Under the pieces are notes generated by a model. The model worked only from the letters and a program-made list of their open reading frames with translations, searched no databases and was not told the origin of the DNA. This document shows positions 7,448 to 10,926 of a stretch of DNA of 10,926 nucleotides, in pieces; within the stretch, counting starts at the first letter, position 1, and every line of letters starts with the position of its first letter. A program made the translations under genes and the position numbers. The stretch spans positions 1 to 10,926 of the forward strand of contig JAPLPA010000194.1 in the NCBI GenBank assembly GCA_026400415.1, written 5' to 3'. This stretch comes from Afipia sp. GTDB taxonomy: Bacteria; Pseudomonadota; Alphaproteobacteria; Rhizobiales; Xanthobacteraceae.

Positions 7448-8800
7448 ATGGCCGCAATCCCCCCAACCGTTTCGAAACCTTCTTGGCGCGACGCGATGGC
7501 TGTGTATCTTCAGCCGCGCGTTCTCATCGTGCTGTTGCTTGGTTTCTCGTCGGGACTGCCGCTCGCGCTGTCAGGGTCAACACTTCAGGTGTGGGCGGCT
7601 GAAAGTGGCGTCAATCTCAAGACCATCGGGCTTTTCGCCATCATCGGTACGCCCTACACGCTGAAATTTCTCTGGGCGCCTCTGGTCGATGCGCTCGATG
7701 TGCCAGTGCTGTCGCGATGGCTTGGGCGGCGGCGCGGCTGGTTGATCTTTTCGCAATTGCTGATGATTGGTGCGATTGTCCTGCTCAGCCTGTGCGATCC
7801 CAAGACCGGCCCGGTACTTTTGATCGGTGCTGCGCTTTTGGTCGCAACCGCATCCGCCACGCAGGATATCGTGATCGACGCGTTCCGGGTCGAAAGCCTG
7901 AGCGAGAGCGAGCAAGCAGCGGGCATGGCGTCGTATGTCGCCGCCTACCGGGTCGCCAATCTGATCTCGACAGCGGGCGCGCTCTACATCGTAAGCGGTT
8001 TCGAGGCCGGTGCAGGATTCGCGCGTGGTACGTCCTGGATGCTGGGTTATCTTGCGATGGCGGCGCTCGTCGCCGTCGGCATCGTCGCATCCATCTTGGC
8101 GACGGAACCGAAAGCATCGCAACTTGCCGAGGCCGAAGCGGCACGCAATCCCGGCGTGAACCGCTTCAAGCGCGTGTTCGAAACCGCGCGCCTCGCGTTC
8201 TCGGATTTTCTGACACGCGATTTAGCCATCGCGATTTTGCTGTTCGTAATTCTGTTCAAGTTCACCGATGCGCTGGCCGGCGCCATGACGGCGGCGTTCG
8301 TCATCGACATCGGCTTCACGCGTGTCGAATACGCGACGATCATCAAGGGCGTCGGCTTTGCCGCGACATTGCTGGGCGGCTTCGCGGGCGGCTTCGTCGC
8401 AAGCGCATATCCGCTTGTGACGAGCCTGTGGATCGGCGGCATTCTTCAAGCGCTCGCCAATTTCGGATTTTCCTGGCAGGCGACCGTCGGCCACGATCCG
8501 TTGTGGCTGGCCTTCGCCATCACCTTGGAGAATTTCACCAGTGCGATCGGCACGGTGATCTACGTCGCCTATCTATCGGCGCTGTGTCGCAACCCGCTGC
8601 ACACGGCAACGCAATACGCGCTGCTCACCGCGCTGTCGGCATTCGGCCGCACATATTTGTCGGCGATGGCGGGCTATATCGCGGAGGCAACTGGCTGGGT
8701 CTGGTTCTTCGCCATCTGCGCGTTGAGTGCGCTGCCGGGACTTGCGTTACTCGCAGTCCTGCAACGGCGCGGGCATTTCGAGACGCTCCAGCGTTCCTGA
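7448..8800 (+). CDS. ampG: AmpG-type muropeptide permease (MFS)
   Basis: Inner-membrane transporter of the major facilitator superfamily, most like AmpG, which brings GlcNAc-anhydroMurNAc peptides from cell-wall turnover back into the cytosol for recycling and, where an AmpR/AmpC system exists, for beta-lactamase induction. The N-terminal block fits AmpG closely: LGFSSGLPLAL (about 31-41), LKTIG, then KFLWAPLVD, and the cytosolic loop GRRRGW (about 93-98) between helices 2 and 3. Twelve or more hydrophobic segments follow to the C-terminus at residue 450. I chose ATG 7448 because AGGTGG lies five bases upstream. GTG 7439 (3 residues longer) lies inside that element, and ATG 7496 (MAVYLQPRV) lacks any Shine-Dalgarno sequence but would match the E. 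coli N-terminus about as well. It follows rmuC by 45 bases. Its stop is one base from the stop of the converging small gene. Confidence 0.88.
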   Translation: MAAIPPTVSKPSWRDAMAVYLQPRVLIVLLLGFSSGLPLALSGSTLQVWAAESGVNLKTIGLFAIIGTPYTLKFLWAPLVDALDVPVLSRWLGRRRGWLIFSQLLMIGAIVLLSLCDPKTGPVLLIGAALLVATASATQDIVIDAFRVESLSESEQAAGMASYVAAYRVANLISTAGALYIVSGFEAGAGFARGTSWMLGYLAMAALVAVGIVASILATEPKASQLAEAEAARNPGVNRFKRVFETARLAFSDFLTRDLAIAILLFVILFKFTDALAGAMTAAFVIDIGFTRVEYATIIKGVGFAATLLGGFAGGFVASAYPLVTSLWIGGILQALANFGFSWQATVGHDPLWLAFAITLENFTSAIGTVIYVAYLSALCRNPLHTATQYALLTALSAFGRTYLSAMAGYIAEATGWVWFFAICALSALPGLALLAVLQRRGHFETLQRS

Positions 8801-8801
8801 A

Positions 8802-9194
8802 CTACTGCCACGACCACTTGTTCACGGCGACGTCGCCGACATGCCACGCCGTCTGCGAACAGAACATCTCCCAAACCCGCACCCGAAGTTTTTTGCCCAG
8901 CAGACGGCTAAGCTGAACGCGGTCGGACTTCGTTTTCGTGAAGAGATGAAACGTTGATGCTTTGGCGTCGGGGTTCACGCAAAAATCGTCGCTCGCTGGC
9001 ATCTGCCGAGGCGCGCTCACGATCTGGTAGGCTTGCATTTGTGTGCCATTGGGATGATGCGTGCGGATCAGACGCAACGTTCCCGATAACCAACCGCCGC
9101 GCACAAGAGCTTCCTCAGCGGTGACCGGTGGAGTGAATGCGAGCACGACCACCGTTGCCGCTGCAAACAAAACTGAAAATCGAAAGAAACGCAT
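8802..9194 (-). CDS. small secreted two-cysteine protein, paralogue of its upstream neighbour
   Basis: A 130-residue protein that I do not recognise with certainty. It opens with a clear Sec signal peptide (MRFFRF, hydrophobic 7-20, likely cut after VTA at 26), so the mature form of about 104 residues should be periplasmic. It has only two Cys (72 and 112), likely one disulphide. Motifs are LSGTL (36-40), APRQMPA (61-67), LLGKKLRV (98-105), EMFC (109-112) and a C-terminal VNKWSW. The LLGK...V...F...WH pattern faintly recalls DUF4431, from memory only. It shares 17 of 48 residues without gaps over its last third with the neighbouring gene at 9216-9617. The ATG has an excellent AGGAGGA (complement of 9198-9204), stronger than any other in the window, so it is probably well translated. 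It is the last of five leftward genes from dnaX. Confidence 0.8.
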   Translation of the reverse strand: MRFFRFSVLFAAATVVVLAFTPPVTAEEALVRGGWLSGTLRLIRTHHPNGTQMQAYQIVSAPRQMPASDDFCVNPDAKASTFHLFTKTKSDRVQLSRLLGKKLRVRVWEMFCSQTAWHVGDVAVNKWSWQ

Positions 9195-9215
9195 GGCTCC
9201 TCCTGATCTGGCGTT

Positions 9216-9617
9216 TTACTTGCCCACAAGACTCCATTTCGTGACGATGGCATCGCTGAATTGCTGCGCGTCCTGCGGGCAGGACATTTCATTGGCTTTA
9301 ACCGATACGGTCTTGCCAATGAACGGTTTCAATTCGGCCGCCTCGGCGGCGCTGTTGGTCACGATCTGAAAAGTCTCAGGCCCTGTTTCAAGATTGCAAA
9401 GACCCGAGGGAGCGGGCAGACGGCGCGGCTCACTTGTCAATTGAAACGTAAGGCCCTTGGTCTTTTTGCTTTTCATCGCTGTCAGTTCGCCCGACAAAAT
9501 CTCGCCGGCGTTGAGCGGCTTGGGTTTCGCCGCGAACGCGGAGGACGCACCGGACAGCACCACGCCCAGCAACGCGCCAGTCAAAGCCGTGAATTTCGTA
9601 AACCGCCAAGAGGTCAT
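9216..9617 (-). CDS. small secreted two-cysteine protein, paralogue of its downstream neighbour
   Basis: A 133-residue protein of unknown function. The chosen ATG (9615-9617) gives a typical signal peptide: MTSWRFTK, a hydrophobic core at about 9-22, and cleavage likely after AFA at 29, leaving about 104 mature residues. Two Cys at 74 and 113 match those of the next gene (72 and 112), and the order of motifs is the same: LSGEL, EPRRLPA, C, TFQIVT, IGKTVSV, EMSC, and VTKWS near the end. The frame is open upstream to an ATG at 9731, but that would run into recR and hide the signal peptide, so I reject the longer form. It starts 25 bases after the recR stop, and its stop is 21 bases from the start of its paralogue, so it probably belongs to the dnaX-ybaB-recR transcription unit, though an own promoter within recR cannot be excluded. 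Confidence 0.8.
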   Translation of the reverse strand: MTSWRFTKFTALTGALLGVVLSGASSAFAAKPKPLNAGEILSGELTAMKSKKTKGLTFQLTSEPRRLPAPSGLCNLETGPETFQIVTNSAAEAAELKPFIGKTVSVKANEMSCPQDAQQFSDAIVTKWSLVGK

Positions 9618-9642
9618 TTCATGTCCATGGATTGAAGCGAAG

Positions 9643-10248
9643 TCAGAATAGCGTCCGCTGCCGCATCGCGGCCGACAGCGTGCCTTCGTCGAGGTAATCA
9701 AGTTCGCCGCCGACCGGCACGCCGTGCGCAAGCCGCGTGATCTTCACATTCGCATCCTGCAACAAATCAGTGATGTAATGCGCCGTGGTCTGGCCATCGA
9801 CAGTTGCGTTCAGCGCAAGAATGATTTCCGTCACCTGCGGATCTTTCGCGCGCGCGACCAGCGCGTCGATTGTCAGATCCTGCGGCCCGACGCCATCAAG
9901 TGGCGACAGTGTCGCGCCGAGCACATGATAGCGTCCGCTGGTGGCGTGCGCACGCTCCAACGCCCAAAGATCGGCGACGTCGGCGACCACCACAATGATC
10001 GCCGGATCGCGCCGCGTATCGGTGCAGACGGTGCAGGGATTGACGGTGTCGATATTTCCGCACGTCGAACACACGACAATTTTTTCGATCGCAACCTGCA
10101 ACGCCGATGTCAGCGGAGACATCAGCGCTTCGCGCTTCTTGATAAGATGCAGCGCAGCGCGGCGCGCCGAACGCGGACCCAGTCCCGGCAGCCGCGCCAG
10201 CAGCTGGATCAGGCGCTCAATTTCAGGGCCGGCAACCGCAATGGCCAT
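9643..10248 (-). CDS. recR: recombination mediator protein RecR
   Basis: With RecF and RecO, RecR helps load RecA at single-strand gaps; it forms a ring-shaped tetramer that can encircle DNA. The 201-residue protein has the N-terminal helix-hairpin-helix LPGLGPRSARRAALHL (20-35), a zinc finger with Cys60, 63, 72 and 75 (CSTCG and CTVC), and a Toprim domain (about 80-175) including VADLWALE (91-98), then GRYHVLGATLSPLDGVGP (106-123) and LALNATVDGQTTAHYI (144-159). The C-terminal GVPVGGELDYLDEGTL is also typical. Unusual: residue 89 is Ala (codon GCC) where RecR proteins normally have the Toprim Glu (VVE). The gene begins two bases after the ybaB stop, part of the widespread dnaX-ybaB-recR order. 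Confidence 0.97.
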   Translation of the reverse strand: MAIAVAGPEIERLIQLLARLPGLGPRSARRAALHLIKKREALMSPLTSALQVAIEKIVVCSTCGNIDTVNPCTVCTDTRRDPAIIVVVADVADLWALERAHATSGRYHVLGATLSPLDGVGPQDLTIDALVARAKDPQVTEIILALNATVDGQTTAHYITDLLQDANVKITRLAHGVPVGGELDYLDEGTLSAAMRQRTLF

Positions 10249-10250
10249 AT

Positions 10251-10571
10251 CTAACCGAGACCCAATCCCGGCGGCAGACCAAGACCGCCGGTCAGCGCCT
10301 GCATCTTGTCCTGCATCGCGGCTTCCGCCTTGCGCCGCGCATCGTTGAGCGCCGTCACCATCAGGTCTTCGAGGATTTCAGTTTCATCGGCCTTGATCAG
10401 CGACGGATCGATCTTGACGGATTTCACCTCGCCCTTCGCCGTCATGGTGACGGACACAAGGCCACCGCCGGACGCACCTTGAACCTCGACATGGTCGAGT
10501 TCGTCCTGCATCGCCTTCATCTTGGACTGCAACTCGGCAGCCTTTTTCATCATGCCCATAAAGTCAGCCAT
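10251..10571 (-). CDS. ybaB: YbaB/EbfC family nucleoid-associated protein
   Basis: A small dimeric DNA-binding protein associated with the nucleoid, 106 residues, the usual size. The Met-rich amphipathic N-terminal helix (MADFMGMMKKAAELQSKM, 1-18) is followed by the hallmark strand region VEVQGASGGGLV (28-39), MTAKGEVKSVKIDPSL (43-58), and an acidic helix ILEDLMVTALNDARRKAE (66-83). The tail is rich in Gly, Pro and Leu. The ATG has AAGGA (complement of 10578-10582) six bases upstream. It starts 22 bases after dnaX and ends two bases before recR; the family almost always occurs in this setting. Confidence 0.96.
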   Translation of the reverse strand: MADFMGMMKKAAELQSKMKAMQDELDHVEVQGASGGGLVSVTMTAKGEVKSVKIDPSLIKADETEILEDLMVTALNDARRKAEAAMQDKMQALTGGLGLPPGLGLG

Positions 10572-10593
10572 GAACCGTCCTTATTCTGGTTCG

Positions 10594-10926
10594 TCAGAGA
10601 TCGTCATCGTCGGACGTGCCGACCGGATCGGCCGTGACGTCGTCGGAGGAATTGTCGTGTGCGAGCCGCCGCACATCGATCACCTGCGCGCCAGGAAATT
10701 TCGACATCACGGCCTGCACGCGCGGATCGGCATGAACACCGACCGTGAGCTGCTCCTTTCTAGCCTGCGCCTGCGAGCGTAAAGTGGTCTCGCCCTGTTC
10801 GTTGGAGACAATCACGGTCCAGCGCTTGCCGGTCCATTGCTCGAGCTTGCGCGATAATTCATTGATCAGCGATCGTGCGGCACTTCGCTCCAGCGCCACT
10901 TCGAGGCGTCCGTCTTCCATGCGCAC
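10594..10926 (-). CDS. dnaX: DNA polymerase III gamma/tau subunit, C-terminal part
   Basis: Only the last 110 codons are inside the window; the frame is open at the right edge, so the ATPase part lies outside. DnaX is the clamp-loader motor, and its tau C-terminus contacts the polymerase alpha subunit and the helicase. The visible part matches the C-terminal domain found in alphaproteobacterial DnaX: LEVALERSAARSLINELSRK (from about the ninth visible residue), then LEQWTGKRWTVIVSNEQG, and a segment QAVMSKFPGAQVIDVR. The last 20 residues are very acidic and end in SDDDDL. The gene order with ybaB and recR supports the call. Whether a shorter gamma form is made by frameshift cannot be judged from this end. 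Confidence 0.92.
   Translation of the reverse strand: MRMEDGRLEVALERSAARSLINELSRKLEQWTGKRWTVIVSNEQGETTLRSQAQARKEQLTVGVHADPRVQAVMSKFPGAQVIDVRRLAHDNSSDDVTADPVGTSDDDDL

Noticed and set aside
7717..8916. 399-codon open frame on the plus strand across ampG
   Set aside because: A shifted frame of the AmpG-type gene with Arg/His-rich low-quality sequence and no domain; it also runs through the stop of ampG into the opposite-strand gene.
9618..9731. Longer N-terminus for the small secreted protein (start at 9731)
   Set aside because: It overlaps recR, adds a Cys/Arg-rich stretch and would bury the signal peptide that begins at the ATG at 9617.
9648..9940. 13-base direct repeat ATAGCGTCCGCTG at 9648-9660 and 9928-9940
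   Set aside because: Both copies lie inside recR in coding sequence for unrelated residues; no third copy or spacing pattern, so taken as chance.

Overview
The window is a dense, GC-rich chromosomal segment with very short intergenic gaps and no mobile element, CRISPR array, tRNA or rRNA that I can see. Gene content and order (dapD-dapE, truA-fmt-def, rmuC, and dnaX-ybaB-recR), the alphaproteobacterial type of DnaX C-terminus, and a perfect CtrA-type box point to an alphaproteobacterium of the order Hyphomicrobiales. From memory, the RecR and DapD sequences look most like the Bradyrhizobium/Afipia/Rhodopseudomonas group (Nitrobacteraceae). This placement rests on recognition, not on a search.

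Left part (1-3833, plus strand): the 3' part of a DUF1036-type gene overlaps a HAD-family pyrimidine 5'-nucleotidase. After an 80-base gap with a possible promoter come the lysine/meso-diaminopimelate genes dapD and dapE, and then a compact nucleosidase of the MTA/SAH nucleosidase (Pfs) type whose GTG start overlaps the dapE stop. DapD succinylates tetrahydrodipicolinate and DapE later removes the succinyl group, so the pair opens and nearly closes the succinylase branch. The product, DAP, feeds peptidoglycan and lysine.

Middle (3827-6205): def, fmt and truA run leftward as one operon. Fmt formylates initiator Met-tRNA, Def removes the formyl group from new proteins, and TruA pseudouridylates tRNA anticodon arms, so this is a translation-maturation unit. 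truA and the nucleosidase converge and overlap by 7 bases. The 172-base divergent region between def and rmuC holds a perfect TTAA-N7-TTAA box (the CtrA consensus) plus a further TTAACC half-site.

Right part (6206-10926): rmuC and an AmpG-type muropeptide permease run rightward. A 9-bp hairpin lies over the ampG ribosome binding site. Converging on them from the right is a leftward cluster: dnaX (3' part only), ybaB, recR, and then two small secreted two-cysteine proteins that are tandem paralogues of each other and that I cannot assign a function.

Most of the window is ordinary core housekeeping. The points most worth a second look are the tandem secreted paralogues behind recR, the CtrA box, the Ala in place of the conserved Toprim Glu in RecR, and the hairpin over the ampG start.
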